Shown here in pieces: positions 23,679-32,770 of a stretch of 64,000 nucleotides of DNA. The notes beneath the pieces were generated by a model. It saw only the letters and a list, made by a program, of their open reading frames with translations, was not told the DNA's origin and made no database searches. A program made the position numbers and the translations under genes. Position 1 is the first letter of the stretch. Each line of letters opens with the position of its first letter. This stretch comes from Inconstantimicrobium porci (lineage in GTDB: Bacteria; Bacillota; Clostridia; Clostridiales; Clostridiaceae), in NCBI RefSeq assembly GCF_009696465.1, contig NZ_VULX01000002.1, positions 173,259 to 237,258 of the forward strand, written 5' to 3'.

Positions 23679-23752
23679 AGCTCACGATTGGTATCAAACT
23701 GACCACCTCCGTCAATAGACTGACGACACTCTATCGACTGAGCCACATGAGC
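23679..23752 (-). other. Degenerate tRNA-like structure in the leader of the second tuf
   Basis: On the minus strand the sequence folds like a tRNA. The 7-base acceptor arms GCTCATG and CGTGAGC pair completely (one G-U). The D-arm is GCTC/GAGT with loop AGTCGATA, and the anticodon-like stem is CGTCA/TGACG with a 6-base loop GTCTAT. The T-loop-like TTTGATA sits between mismatched arms, and the end is TCTA instead of CCA. The overall text recalls a tRNA-Thr. The short anticodon loop, the loss of G19 and C56 and the broken T stem argue against a working tRNA. It lies 50 bases before tuf and about 18 bases after the predicted transcription start, so it is part of the tuf leader. Confidence 0.65.
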
Positions 23753-23776
23753 AATTTAGGCATAACTTACATACTA

Positions 23777-23805
23777 ATTATACCATTTATAAAGTTTACT
23801 AGCAA
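23777..23805 (-). promoter_or_regulatory. Promoter of the second tuf
   Basis: Minus strand TTGCTA (23800-23805), 17-base spacer, TATAAT (23777-23782). A consensus TTGACA also occurs at 23816-23821 but is too far upstream for this -10. Predicted start is near 23770. Confidence 0.65.
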
Positions 23806-23875
23806 AACAGGATTTTGTCAATGTTTTTTACGTTATTTTACAGTTATTTTTTAATTGTATGTTTGTCCTCTCCAA

Positions 23876-24511
23876 CTAGTATTTCAAACAGTTTTCAAGC
23901 TTTCTCTTTACTCTCTGTAATGCGTTGTCGATAGATTTTGCATCCCTGTCCAAAGTACAGGCTATTTCTTGGTAAGTCTTTCCGTCCATGTAAGAATTCA
24001 GAACTTGTTTTTCCAGCTCCGATAAGGATTTCGCCATATACTTTTCAATCTGAACCATTTCTTCCTGACTAACAATAAGCTCTTCTGGATTGCACACTCT
24101 AATGCTTGAAAGTATATCTAGAAGTGTTCTGTCAGATTCATCATCATATATAGGCTTATTTAAAGAAATATAAGTATTAAGAGGTATATGTTTTTGTCTG
24201 GTAGCTGTTTTTATAGCAGTAATTATCTGTCTGCTTATGCATAACTCAGCAAAAGCCTTAAATGAGGCCTGTCTTCCAGAATTAAAATCTCTTATAGCTT
24301 TATAAAGGCCTATCATTCCTTCCTGATATATATCCTCTTTATCAGCTCCTATAAGAAAATAAGACTTTGCTTTTGCTTTTACGCAGCTCTCATACTTATT
24401 AATCATGTATTCCTGCGCCTTTTTATTTCCTTTTTGGGCTATACATACTACTTCTTCATCTTTCCTGCATTTAAAATCATAATTAACTTCTGCATAAGTG
24501 CTACCGCTCAT
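23876..24511 (-). CDS. sigH: RNA polymerase sigma factor SigH (Spo0H)
   Basis: A 211-residue sigma-70-family factor of the SigH/Spo0H type, which directs early sporulation and stationary-phase transcription. Region 2 contains GADKEDIYQEGMIGLYKAIRD; region 4 contains LSELEKQVLNSYMDGKTYQE followed by a helix-turn-helix (IACTLDRDAKSIDNALQRVK). The position between the YacP/Rae1 gene and rpmG-secE-nusG is the standard Firmicute arrangement, here with tuf inserted. Confidence 0.95.
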   Translation of the reverse strand: MSGSTYAEVNYDFKCRKDEEVVCIAQKGNKKAQEYMINKYESCVKAKAKSYFLIGADKEDIYQEGMIGLYKAIRDFNSGRQASFKAFAELCISRQIITAIKTATRQKHIPLNTYISLNKPIYDDESDRTLLDILSSIRVCNPEELIVSQEEMVQIEKYMAKSLSELEKQVLNSYMDGKTYQEIACTLDRDAKSIDNALQRVKRKLENCLKY

Positions 24512-24546
24512 AAACTCCCCACCTTTTTTTTACACCTTTGTATAGA

Positions 24547-24576
24547 ATTATAAATCACTGTGCGACTTTAAGTCAA
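24547..24576 (-). promoter_or_regulatory. SigA-type promoter of sigH
   Basis: Minus strand TTGACT (24571-24576), 18-base spacer, TATAAT (24547-24552), placing the start about 30 bases before the sigH ATG. The -35 lies just outside the stop of the upstream gene. Confidence 0.75.
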
Positions 24577-24582
24577 TACTCA

Positions 24583-25092
24583 TTACCTGCCTCTTCTCAT
24601 TCTTTCTAGCTTTGCGAGTATTTCATCACCAACACTATCTGACAGTAAGTTTCTATTTTTTACATAATTCTTTTTCATTCGTTTATCAATTTTCTCTTCC
24701 GATTTTAGGACATCATTATAAAATTCCAGCGATGACATTCTGACAGCTCCACGCTGAAATATCGTCTGTTGCTCCAACCAGTCTGATGTTACAACTATTA
24801 TCTCTGCTCTTCTTCCTATATCATTTACTTTTTTTTCGATATATGAATCTGCTGTCTGTTCAAATTTTGTAAAAACAGTTGTGACAAATTTTTCTTCATA
24901 AACTTTTTCAATATTTCCTGCAACTTTATGTCCATCAAATACAAGATAAATTCTACAATTGTTATAACTTGCATAGTTCACAAGGATATCATGGAGTTTG
25001 TTTCTAGCTCCATCAAAACTATATTCTTTCATACCATTTAAGTTGGGCCAGCTATTTATGACATTATATCCGTCAACAAAAATAATCTTCAT
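24583..25092 (-). CDS. rae1: NYN-domain endoribonuclease, Rae1/YacP family
   Basis: A 169-residue protein of the NYN (PIN-like) nuclease fold. B. subtilis Rae1 enters the ribosomal A site and cleaves mRNA during translation. Acidic catalytic positions lie in IIFVDGYNVINSWP, YLVFDGHKVAGN and IIVVTSDWLEQQ, and the tail is basic. It follows rlmB by 19 bases, as in B. subtilis, so cotranscription with rlmB and mrnC is likely. Confidence 0.88.
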   Translation of the reverse strand: MKIIFVDGYNVINSWPNLNGMKEYSFDGARNKLHDILVNYASYNNCRIYLVFDGHKVAGNIEKVYEEKFVTTVFTKFEQTADSYIEKKVNDIGRRAEIIVVTSDWLEQQTIFQRGAVRMSSLEFYNDVLKSEEKIDKRMKKNYVKNRNLLSDSVGDEILAKLERMRRGR

Positions 25093-25111
25093 AAATCAGT
25101 AGTAAGGCTTA

Positions 25112-25942
25112 TTATTCATTAAGCCTTCCCTTCATAACTTCATACATCATAATTCCTGCTGCTACTGATGCATTTAATGAGTTTATTGTTCCAACCATAG
25201 GTATTTTGATAAGCTTATCACATTTATCCTTTGTAAGTTTAGACATACCTGTGCCTTCATTTCCTATAACAAGTGCGCATGCTCCACCGAAATCTGTCTG
25301 ATAAGAATATTCTTCAGCTCTTATATCTGTTCCGTATACCCAGACACCATTATCTTTTAATTCATCAATTGCCTGATTTATGTTAGTCACTTTAGCTATC
25401 TTCATATGTTCTATAGCTCCTGCTGCTGACTTATAAACAGTAGGTGTAATACCTACATTTCTTCTCTTAGGAATTATAATTCCATGTACACCGCTTAATT
25501 CAGCTGTTCTTACTATTGAGCCAAGATTGTGCGGATCTTCAATTTCATCAAGTATTATAATAAAAGGTTTTTCACATCTTTCTGCAGCTGCAGCAAGTAT
25601 ATCTTCCACTTCGCAGTACTTGAATGGAGTTATTATTGCCATAACACCCTGATGAGCTCCAGTCTCACTCATAGAATCAAGCTTTCTTCTGTCTACTTCT
25701 TTTATTACTATCTTTTTTTCCTTAGCCATCTTGATAAGTTTAATTATTGAACCTTCCATATCACCTTTGGCAATCATTATTTGTTCAATAGTTCTGTCTG
25801 ACTTTATTGCTTCAATTACTGCATTTCTACCTTCAATAATATCTTCTCTCATCTGAGCTGGTTTTCCAGCTGGCTTTACAGATGCTCTCTTCTGTCTTGG
25901 CTTATCATTTGTCTTCTGTGTTTTTTTCAAATTCTTTTTCAT
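25112..25942 (-). CDS. rlmB: 23S rRNA (guanosine-2'-O-)-methyltransferase RlmB-like (SpoU family)
   Basis: A SpoU/TrmH-family 2'-O-ribose methyltransferase (276 residues). A basic N-terminal tail leads into a substrate-binding domain (EGRNAVIEAIKSDRTIEQI). The knotted catalytic domain has LDEIEDPHNLGSIVRTAELS, ALVIGNEGTGMS and IPMVGTINSLNASVAAGIMM (motifs 1-3). Its start overlaps the mrnC stop. RlmB-type activity at G2251 of 23S rRNA is the likely role but cannot be told from other TrmH members by sequence reading alone. Confidence 0.9.
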   Translation of the reverse strand: MKKNLKKTQKTNDKPRQKRASVKPAGKPAQMREDIIEGRNAVIEAIKSDRTIEQIMIAKGDMEGSIIKLIKMAKEKKIVIKEVDRRKLDSMSETGAHQGVMAIITPFKYCEVEDILAAAAERCEKPFIIILDEIEDPHNLGSIVRTAELSGVHGIIIPKRRNVGITPTVYKSAAGAIEHMKIAKVTNINQAIDELKDNGVWVYGTDIRAEEYSYQTDFGGACALVIGNEGTGMSKLTKDKCDKLIKIPMVGTINSLNASVAAGIMMYEVMKGRLNE

Positions 25943-26376
25943 TATTTCGTGCCTCCTTTACTTACTGCATCTATTATTTCCGTAGATCTCTTTAAGAATA
26001 ATTCCAGTCTTTCTTTTCTGCCCGTTAAATATAAATATCCAACAAGTGCTTCAAAACCAGTTGCATTTCTGTAGTCTCTCACATCTGCATTCTTTGGAAC
26101 TGTAGGAGATTTAGCATTTCTGCCTCTCTTGTATATATACGCCTCATCTTCATCAAGTTCACTCTCAAGCTCATGCATAATATTGCTCTGAGCTTTTGCC
26201 TTAACAAACTTTATTGCTTCTACATGCATTTTATGAGCATTAAGTCTTCTGTTCTTTAAAAGCACATAATTTCTTATATATACTTCATAAACTCCATCGC
26301 CTATAAGAGCAAGCTGAAGTGGGTTAAGCATTCTTGCTTCTGCATCAGTAAATTGTTCTAGTAAAAGATTATCCAA
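25942..26376 (-). CDS. mrnC: Mini-ribonuclease III
   Basis: Mini-III (144 residues) is an RNase III domain without a double-stranded RNA-binding domain; it matures 23S rRNA in B. subtilis. The catalytic region LALIGDGVYEVYIRNYVL corresponds to the RNase III signature, and a second acidic site is in ATGFEALVGYLYLTG. The start is TTG at 26376 (MDNLLLEQFTDAE) with AGGAG upstream. It sits between cysS and rlmB, the conserved order. Confidence 0.93.
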   Translation of the reverse strand: MDNLLLEQFTDAEARMLNPLQLALIGDGVYEVYIRNYVLLKNRRLNAHKMHVEAIKFVKAKAQSNIMHELESELDEDEAYIYKRGRNAKSPTVPKNADVRDYRNATGFEALVGYLYLTGRKERLELFLKRSTEIIDAVSKGGTK

Positions 26377-26394
26377 TGGTACTACTCCTCATTT

Positions 26395-26475
26395 CTATTA
26401 TTTAATTTTTTCGTTAGATAAAGATTAAGGGATTCCAAAAGAATCCCATCCTTCAATGATCATTGATCATTGTTT
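26395..26475. repeat. Palindromic intergenic sequence between cysS and mrnC
   Basis: Two elements are visible: a hairpin GGGATTC-TTTTG-GAATCCC (26428-26448) and the nested palindrome CAATGATCATTGATCATTG (26455-26472). A related AATGATCATTGA occurs at 45542-45553. There is no convincing U tract, so it may be an RNA-processing site or a repeat remnant rather than a terminator. Confidence 0.5.
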
Positions 26476-27873
26476 TTATACTCTCTTCCATCTTATTCCG
26501 TCAGGAGTATCTTCTATAACAATATTCATTTCTTTAAGCTGATCTCTTATCCTATCAGCTAAAGCATAATTTTTATCTTTTCTTGCCTGCTGTCTTTCTT
26601 CAACAAGCTTTGCAATTTCATCATCGACTTCAACCTTAGTGCTGTTCTGAAGAATTCCTAATGGACCTCCAAGTTCTCTCATAATTGATAATGACTTTTC
26701 AATAACTTCTTTTGAAGCTGACGCAGTTACATTGGAATTGATGTGTTTAGATAATTCAAATAATACAGTTATAGCATCTGCAGTATTAAAATCATCATCC
26801 ATCTTTTCAATATATTTTTGTCTGAATCCATCTAATGATTCAATGTAGCTTATTTCTTCTGCAGTAGTTTCTCTACTTTCTGCTTTATCTATAATATTTT
26901 CAAGATTGCAGATTGTATTATACAGTCTTTCTACAGACGCTTTAGCTGAATCAAGCAGTTCTTCTGAAAAATTAAGCTGCTGTCTATAATGTCCAGAAAC
27001 CAGCAGGAATCTTATCACATCTGCATCATACTGTCCAAGAATCTCCCTTACTGTCTTAAAATTATGAAGTGATTTTGACATCTTCATGTTGTTTATATTT
27101 AAAAATGCTGCATGCATCCAATAATTCACGAACTTCTTTCCTGAGTATGCTTCACTCTGTGCTATCTCATTTTCATGATGTGGGAAGATGAGATCATGTC
27201 CGCCTCCATGAATATCTATTGTATCTCCTAGTATATCGTTTGACATACATGAACACTCAATATGCCATCCAGGTCTTCCCATTCCCCAAGGGCTTTTCCA
27301 TGCTGGTTCGCCAGGTTTCTGTGATTTCCATATTGCAAAATCCATTGGATCTTTCTTTCTTTCATCAACATTTATTCTTGCACCAGCCTGTAAGTCTTCA
27401 AGATTCTGTCCTGATAACTTTCCATAATCCTTAAATTTCTTAGTTGAGAAGTAAACATCACCGTCAACTTCATAAGCATATCCTTTATCAACAAGACCTT
27501 TAACAAATTTGATTATCTTGCCGATATACTGTGTAGCTCTTGGATTTACTGTCGCTCTTTCTATATTCAGCGCATCTGCATCTTTATAATATTCAGATAT
27601 AAACCTGTCTCCAAGTTCTTTAACTGTAATATGTTCATCATTAGCTCTGTTAATCATTTTATCATCGATATCTGTGAAGTTCTGTACAAATGTAACATCA
27701 TAGCCTCTATACTCAAAGTATCTTCTTATAGTATCAAAAACTATAAATGTTCTTGCATTTCCAAGGTGAAAATAATCATACACTGTAGGACCGCAGACAT
27801 ACATTCTTATCTTTCCTGGCTCTATTGGCACAAATTCTTCTTTTTTTCTAGTAAAATCATTAAATAGCTTCAC
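26476..27873 (-). CDS. cysS: Cysteinyl-tRNA synthetase
   Basis: A class I aminoacyl-tRNA synthetase (465 residues) charging tRNA-Cys. The HIGH-type motif is FHLGNART (residues about 35-42), the KMSKS motif is MKMSKSLHN, and the zinc site uses Cys28, Cys in IECSCMS and [10 protein letters not shown]. The DALR-type anticodon region is complete. It follows proS by 19 bases and so is probably co-regulated by the proline T-box upstream of proS, although cysteine has no specifier there. Confidence 0.97.
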   Translation of the reverse strand: MKLFNDFTRKKEEFVPIEPGKIRMYVCGPTVYDYFHLGNARTFIVFDTIRRYFEYRGYDVTFVQNFTDIDDKMINRANDEHITVKELGDRFISEYYKDADALNIERATVNPRATQYIGKIIKFVKGLVDKGYAYEVDGDVYFSTKKFKDYGKLSGQNLEDLQAGARINVDERKKDPMDFAIWKSQKPGEPAWKSPWGMGRPGWHIECSCMSNDILGDTIDIHGGGHDLIFPHHENEIAQSEAYSGKKFVNYWMHAAFLNINNMKMSKSLHNFKTVREILGQYDADVIRFLLVSGHYRQQLNFSEELLDSAKASVERLYNTICNLENIIDKAESRETTAEEISYIESLDGFRQKYIEKMDDDFNTADAITVLFELSKHINSNVTASASKEVIEKSLSIMRELGGPLGILQNSTKVEVDDEIAKLVEERQQARKDKNYALADRIRDQLKEMNIVIEDTPDGIRWKRV

Positions 27874-27892
27874 ACTGACACCTCCCTATTAA

Positions 27893-29608
27893 TTACTTTA
27901 ATTTCATATTGTTTTCTTCAAAAACATTGTTAACTTTATTATATACATCATCTATATTGATGACTTCAATATCTTCACAATTTCTTAGTTTAAATTCAAC
28001 CTGACCGTCAACAATTTTCTTTCCTACAGTAACTCTCATTGGAATTCCCATAAGATCAGCATCCTTGAACTTAACTCCTGCTCTTTCTTTTCTGTCATCT
28101 AATAAAGCTTCAACACCCATGTCAGTTAATTTATTGTAGATTTCTTCAGCTATTCTCATCTGTTCTTCGTCTTTTGAATTTACAGCAATAACTGAAACCT
28201 GATATGGAGCAACCTGCAATGGCCATACTATACCATTATCATCGTGGTGCTGTTCTATTATTGAAGCAAGAGTTCTTGTAACTCCGATACCATAGCATCC
28301 CATGATGAATGGCTTCTTTGTTCCATCTTCTGCGATGAACTTTGCATCCATTGCTTCTGAGTACTTAGTTCCAAGCTTGAATATGTGGCCAACTTCAGTT
28401 CCTCTTGAAATAGTAACTTTTCCGCCACACTTTGGACAAGTTTCTCCGCTAGTTACATTTCTGAAGTCTCCAACAGTTCCCTTAAAGTCTCTGTCATAAT
28501 TAACATTTTCGAAGTGGTAACCAGTCTTATTAGCTCCTACTATAAAGTTATACATCTTAGTAACTTCTGCATCTACAAGAAGAGTATCAACTTTTATGTT
28601 GATAGGTCCTGCAAAACCAACTGCAGCATTAGTCGCTTTTAAAACTTCTTCAGCTGAAGCCATTTCAAGACTGTTTACTCCGCCAAGTGCATTCGCAACC
28701 TTAGTTTCATTAACTTCTCTGTCGCCTCTTACCATTACTGCTACGATCTTTCCGTCAGCATTAAAGATTAAAGTCTTGGCAAATTTCTTTTCTGTAGTGT
28801 TGAAGAACTTCACTAAATCTTCAATAGTTCTAGCGTTTGGAGTTTCTATTTCCTTAAGTTCTTTTAGTTCTTCTTTTGCACATTCTTCTGCTACAGCCTG
28901 AGCTTTTTCAATGTTTGCTGCATAGTTGCATGAATCGCAGAATACTACATCATCTTCTCCAACTTCAGACTGAACCATGAATTCTGCTGAGTTAGATCCA
29001 CCGATAGCTCCTGAGTCAGCTTCAACTGCCTTTGCATCGATTCCACATCTCTTAAAGATGTTCACATATGCGTCATGCATTTTGTTATAAGATAAATCAA
29101 GACCTTCCTGATCCTTATCAAAGCTGTATGCATCTTTCATAACGAATTCTCTAGATCTCATTACTCCGAATCTAGGTCTTCTTTCATCTCTGTACTTAGT
29201 TTGTATCTGATAAAGATTAATTGGAAGCTGTTTGTATGATTTGATTTCGCTTCTTACTAAATCAGTAAAAACTTCTTCATGAGTTGGTCCAAGGCAGAAA
29301 TCTCTATCATTTCTATCCTTAAATCTTATCATTTCAGCGCCGTATGCATCCCATCTTCCTGACTGCTGCCATAATTCTGCTGGAATCATAGCAGATGCAA
29401 GGATTTCCTGTGCTCCTGCATTATTCATTTCTTCTCTTACTACATTTTCAACCTTTTTAAGAACCTGTAATCCAAGAGGCATATAGTTATAAACTCCTGA
29501 TACCATCTTTCTCATAAGACCTGCTCTAAGCATTAACTGGTGACTTGCTATTTCTGCTTCTGCTGGTACTTCCTTCATTGTCAGCATCAGCATTTTTGAC
29601 ATCTTCAT
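27893..29608 (-). CDS. proS: Prolyl-tRNA synthetase (bacterial type with editing domain)
   Basis: A class II synthetase of about 571 residues. Motif 1 lies near [24 protein letters not shown] text, motif 2 is [20 protein letters not shown], and motif 3 is [17 protein letters not shown]. The insertion (about 220-400) with a four-cysteine segment near its end is the bacterial editing domain. Start MKMSKMLM at 29608 fits the GGAGG spacing best, though ATG at 29614 is also in frame. Expression is controlled by a T-box leader at 29820-30010; the space between leader and gene is unusually long (about 210 bases). Confidence 0.97.
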   Translation of the reverse strand: MKMSKMLMLTMKEVPAEAEIASHQLMLRAGLMRKMVSGVYNYMPLGLQVLKKVENVVREEMNNAGAQEILASAMIPAELWQQSGRWDAYGAEMIRFKDRNDRDFCLGPTHEEVFTDLVRSEIKSYKQLPINLYQIQTKYRDERRPRFGVMRSREFVMKDAYSFDKDQEGLDLSYNKMHDAYVNIFKRCGIDAKAVEADSGAIGGSNSAEFMVQSEVGEDDVVFCDSCNYAANIEKAQAVAEECAKEELKELKEIETPNARTIEDLVKFFNTTEKKFAKTLIFNADGKIVAVMVRGDREVNETKVANALGGVNSLEMASAEEVLKATNAAVGFAGPINIKVDTLLVDAEVTKMYNFIVGANKTGYHFENVNYDRDFKGTVGDFRNVTSGETCPKCGGKVTISRGTEVGHIFKLGTKYSEAMDAKFIAEDGTKKPFIMGCYGIGVTRTLASIIEQHHDDNGIVWPLQVAPYQVSVIAVNSKDEEQMRIAEEIYNKLTDMGVEALLDDRKERAGVKFKDADLMGIPMRVTVGKKIVDGQVEFKLRNCEDIEVINIDDVYNKVNNVFEENNMKLK

Positions 29609-29770
29609 CTTCATATTCCTCCACTTTTTCTATAGTATTTATTATTCACTCATTTATTTATTGATATGTTTTAAATTTAAAACAATATATAAAGATTTTT
29701 AAAGGATGAAATTGCATTATACAATTTTTTTAAATCAACCTGTAAATCCTTTTTTTCAACTCTTTACAGT

Positions 29771-29816
29771 ATTAAAATTTTACCTTTTTCAATACAATTT
29801 CCTAAACATTAAAAAA
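29771..29816. repeat. 46-base element shared with 46081-46126 (copy 1)
   Basis: The text AAATTTTACCTTTTTCAAT and its flanks recur at 46081-46126, with about 40 of 46 positions identical by eye. Both copies begin at the U run of an intrinsic terminator (proS T-box here, glutaredoxin there). On the minus strand it could supply a weak promoter (TTGTAT, 17 bases, TAATAC). Confidence 0.6.
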
Positions 29817-29819
29817 ACC

Positions 29820-30010
29820 CACCCTAAATATTACTATTAGGGCGAGTTGATACGCGGTACCACCTAAATTTGTACTCTTATTATAATAACGGTATAACAC
29901 CGATAGGTTTTCTCCTATAACTCCGAAGTAGGTTCAAAACCATATTGAAAATCTTTCAGCCATGGATCTTCTCTCTGTAATTTAACGTTTCTACTAGTCT
30001 TCATCATTGT
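29820..30010 (-). promoter_or_regulatory. T-box leader of proS, proline (CCU) specifier
   Basis: Minus-strand order: an AGTAG-containing stem I base, a specifier loop reading GAACCTAC with the codon CCT at 29930-29932, the T-box AGGTGGTACCGCG (near 29855-29867), then the terminator CGCCCTAA/TTAGGGTG with seven T. Uncharged tRNA-Pro is expected to stabilise the antiterminator and turn on proS-cysS and the genes behind them. Confidence 0.92.
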
Positions 30011-30042
30011 TGTAATCTTTATTTTATATTGAATTATTCTTA

Positions 30043-30071
30043 ATTATATCATTATGGATTTTTACTGTCAA
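30043..30071 (-). promoter_or_regulatory. Promoter of the proS T-box transcript
   Basis: Consensus TTGACA (30066-30071), 17-base spacer and TATAAT (30043-30048) on the minus strand. The -35 abuts the ispD stop codon, and the start point falls about 25 bases before stem I of the T-box. Confidence 0.88.
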
Positions 30072-30755
30072 TTACAAGCTGTCTGCAAGATATTCTGCCA
30101 TTACAAGATCTTCAGGTGTTGTTATCTTTAAATTAGTATATTCACCGTCAAAAAGATATACTTTATTACCATAATTCTCAATAGCCATAGTATCATCAGT
30201 TACTTTTATATGATTCTCTCTGATTTTATCATGACAGTCTTTTATGATATCATACTTAAAACATTGAGGAGTCTGCACTGCTACAAGACTACTTCTATCT
30301 GGTGTAGATACAGAAAAGTTTTCATCATTTTTAACTTTAATTGTGTCTTTAGGCATAACTCCAGGTGCTGCTGCGCCATATTCTTCAGCATACTTTACAC
30401 CTTCTTCTATAATTCTATCGCTTACAAATGGACGAGCACCATCATGAATAAGCACAATATCATATCCTTCTGCTGCTTTTAAACCATTATATACAGAATC
30501 CTGCCTTTCAGCTCCGCCAGTAACTATTGTATCTACTCTAAGTTCATACTTTTCAAGCACATTCTCCCTGCAGTATGCAACCTCATCCTCTGGAAGTACT
30601 AAAATTATTTTATCTATATCTTTGTTTTCCTCAAACCTCTTTAAAGTGTAATAAATTATAGGTCTGCCCTTCACTTCTATAAACTGCTTGCTCTTATCGC
30701 TCTGCATTCTAGTTCCTCTGCCGCCTGCAAGTATTATCACTGCTGTCTTACTCAT
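30072..30755 (-). CDS. ispD: 2-C-methyl-D-erythritol 4-phosphate cytidylyltransferase
   Basis: IspD (227 residues) makes CDP-methylerythritol in the MEP isoprenoid pathway. The nucleotide-binding start is VIILAGGRGTRMQSDKSKQF; VLIHDGARPFV and TDDTMAIENYG are family motifs. ATG at 30755 is preferred to GTG 30770 because GTGAGGAG serves as the binding site. It lies downstream of the PIN/TRAM gene, as in Bacillus (yacL-ispD), but ispF does not follow here; proS comes instead. Confidence 0.95.
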   Translation of the reverse strand: MSKTAVIILAGGRGTRMQSDKSKQFIEVKGRPIIYYTLKRFEENKDIDKIILVLPEDEVAYCRENVLEKYELRVDTIVTGGAERQDSVYNGLKAAEGYDIVLIHDGARPFVSDRIIEEGVKYAEEYGAAAPGVMPKDTIKVKNDENFSVSTPDRSSLVAVQTPQCFKYDIIKDCHDKIRENHIKVTDDTMAIENYGNKVYLFDGEYTNLKITTPEDLVMAEYLADSL

Positions 30756-30783
30756 CTTTATTCTCCTCACAAACTTAAATAAT

Positions 30784-30866
30784 TAGGAAGAAACTCCCCC
30801 CAAGGGAGTTTCAACATATTCTGTTCACTATTCTCTATTCGTTATTCACTAATTTTAATATTTTAT
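30784..30866. repeat. Small hairpin repeat between ispD and the PIN/TRAM gene
   Basis: A strong stem GAAACTCCC/GGGAGTTTC lies at 30790-30812, flanked by AATTAG on one side and CACTAATT on the other. Between them is the low-complexity string TATTCTCTATTCGTTATT. The same kind of GAAACTCC hairpin occurs at 54787-54812 and, shortened, at 44070-44090. The element is compatible with a miniature inverted-repeat or a bidirectional RNA hairpin. Confidence 0.5.
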
Positions 30867-30925
30867 TGATAGCCATATATATTCTGAATTCATAAAACCA
30901 TATTAGTGTAACAGCTATATAAAGT

Positions 30926-32035
30926 CTACTCTTTTTTCTTTGCAAATATCATTCTTCCTGCTGAAGTCTGTAAAACTGAAGTCACTACAACTGTAATATC
31001 TTCACCTACATATTTTTTTCCGCCTTCAACAACTATCATGGTTCCATCATCAAGATAAGCCACACCCTGTCCTGACTCTTTTCCCTCCTTAACAACATTA
31101 ATACCAAGTTCTTCTCCTGGAAGTACAACTGGTTTTATTGCATTTGCCAGCTCATTAATATTAAGTACTGATACACCTTGAAATTCCGCTACTTTATTAA
31201 GATTGAAATCGTTAGTTACAACTTTTCCACCTAATGTTTGCGCCAGTTTTAAAAGCTTAATATCGACTTCTGCAATTTCTGGAAAGTCACCTTCATAATT
31301 TCTTACTTCTATGCTTAATTCTTTCTGTATCTTGTTTATTATATCAAGGCCTCTTCTACCTCTATTTCTTTTAAGCGAATCTGATGAATCTGATACATGT
31401 CTTAATTCATCAAGAACAAAGTTTGGTATTATAAGTGGTCCTTCTATAAAGCCTGTCTGGCATAAATCAAATATTCTGCCGTCTATAATTACAGATGTAT
31501 CAAGAACCTTAGGCGCTGATGCTGACTTATTTTTAGATTTTTTATCTTTAATTCCATCCTTCCTTAAGTTGCGAAGAAGCTGTGTAACTTCATCCTTTTT
31601 CTTAACACTTATACTTGCTCCTATAATAACAGCAACAAGATTAATAAGAATAAATACTACAGCACTTACTATCTTAAATAGCTTCCCAACATCACCAAGT
31701 GCTTTATTAATAGGCGCAAGAAAGAGCAATGTCAGAATTAATGCAATAAATGCTCCAGCTACAGCAAAAAGTATTTCTGATATTGTTGTTTTCTGTGTGC
31801 TTTTATCAATAACTGCTATAAGCACTTCTATTCCCTTATACACTACAGATGAGATTAAAAAGAAAATTAGTCCTAAAATAATAATACACAAAATATAAAT
31901 AATAATTTCTTTTACATTGTCTGATGCAAATTGAAGCCCCTCAACATAAGGATTTCTTATAAGTACACCTGCAAGTACAACTCCTACAATCAACCCTAAA
32001 ATGCTCATAATGCCTCTAAAAATGTTTTTTATCAA
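30926..32035 (-). CDS. PIN/TRAM-domain membrane protein (YacL family)
   Basis: A 369-residue protein with four N-terminal membrane spans (within residues 1-140), a PIN nuclease-like domain ([56 protein letters not shown]) and a C-terminal TRAM domain ([20 protein letters not shown]). The acidic PIN residues are present, suggesting a metal-dependent nuclease, but no substrate is established for this family. The start is TTG at 32035 with GGAGG 7 bases upstream. It sits beside ispD as in Bacillus. Confidence 0.88.
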   Translation of the reverse strand: MIKNIFRGIMSILGLIVGVVLAGVLIRNPYVEGLQFASDNVKEIIIYILCIIILGLIFFLISSVVYKGIEVLIAVIDKSTQKTTISEILFAVAGAFIALILTLLFLAPINKALGDVGKLFKIVSAVVFILINLVAVIIGASISVKKKDEVTQLLRNLRKDGIKDKKSKNKSASAPKVLDTSVIIDGRIFDLCQTGFIEGPLIIPNFVLDELRHVSDSSDSLKRNRGRRGLDIINKIQKELSIEVRNYEGDFPEIAEVDIKLLKLAQTLGGKVVTNDFNLNKVAEFQGVSVLNINELANAIKPVVLPGEELGINVVKEGKESGQGVAYLDDGTMIVVEGGKKYVGEDITVVVTSVLQTSAGRMIFAKKKE

Positions 32036-32232
32036 ATCTACACCTCCCTTTTATTTATTATTGCCACTAATTTCGAAATAGTAACATAATACTAGAATTA
32101 TTGTAAAATAATTATAACACAACTTCATAAACTTTAGATGTTTTTCTAAGTATTAATTACATACCCCCTATCAAAAAAAATTTTTTTCTCTTACTATAGT
32201 AATATAGTTAATGATTTAACTTTCAAAACTTA

Positions 32233-32262
32233 TTGACATATTTGTAAAAAAATACTTATAAT
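32233..32262 (+). promoter_or_regulatory. SigA-type promoter of the conserved unknown gene
   Basis: TTGACA (32233-32238), 18-base spacer, TATAAT (32257-32262), then GGGGAG before the ATG at 32302. A strong vegetative promoter for the plus-strand gene that diverges from the PIN/TRAM gene. Confidence 0.85.
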
Positions 32263-32301
32263 TAAATTGATGGTCAATCAATTTACAGGGGAGTGAGACT
32301 T

Positions 32302-32700
32302 ATGAAAGATATTATATTTGATGACTTTCAAAATTCAGTTGATGATTCTTTGCTAAGACACAGAAGTATCCTTGATATCATGTCTAAATATACAGAATCA
32401 ACTGCAAGAGTAAACCGCGCTATCACAAAAGCTGTAACAAACTGTGGATGTATAAAAATTAATGCAGATAAACAAAATCTTCTTAATGACAACATGTCAA
32501 TGGATGAATTAAATAATTGTTTACAAAGTCACATCAGTGGTAAATTATGCGATAACTGCAGAGAGATAATAGAAAAAGAAATGGGTAACAATTTATTCTA
32601 TCTTACCTCTTTATGCAACGCTCTAGGTGTAAACCTATACGATATATTGTTAAACGAATATGATAAAATTAATACTTTAGGTAAATTTACAATGCGTTGA
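32302..32700 (+). CDS. Conserved clostridial protein of unknown function
   Basis: A 132-residue, soluble, charged protein with no signal peptide. Helical N-terminus (MKDIIFDDFQNSVDDSLLRH), then a cysteine pair in TNCGCIKI and another in KLCDNCREIIEKE; the C-terminal part LYDILLNEYDKINTLGKFTM looks helical. The CGC...CxxC arrangement could bind metal, but I do not know the function. I recall similar clostridial proteins carrying a DUF label but cannot confirm it. It has a strong promoter of its own and converges on disA across a shared terminator. Confidence 0.85.
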   Translation: MKDIIFDDFQNSVDDSLLRHRSILDIMSKYTESTARVNRAITKAVTNCGCIKINADKQNLLNDNMSMDELNNCLQSHISGKLCDNCREIIEKEMGNNLFYLTSLCNALGVNLYDILLNEYDKINTLGKFTMR

Positions 32701-32770
32701 ATTTACTCTTCATTATTGTTCCAATAACTTGAAGATATATTCATATATATTCAAAATACATTGTAATTAT

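Noticed and set aside
23679..23752. Annotating the tuf leader structure as a functional tRNA
   Set aside because: Anticodon loop of six bases, missing G19 and C56, broken T stem and TCTA end make a working tRNA unlikely.
26455..26472. Nested GATC palindrome as a replication or methylation control site
   Set aside because: Only two GATC sites within a short palindrome, with no DnaA boxes or other origin features nearby.
31311..31898. Open frame of 195 codons on the plus strand opposite the PIN/TRAM gene
   Set aside because: The minus-strand protein has clear domains; the plus-strand frame has no start signal or recognisable product.
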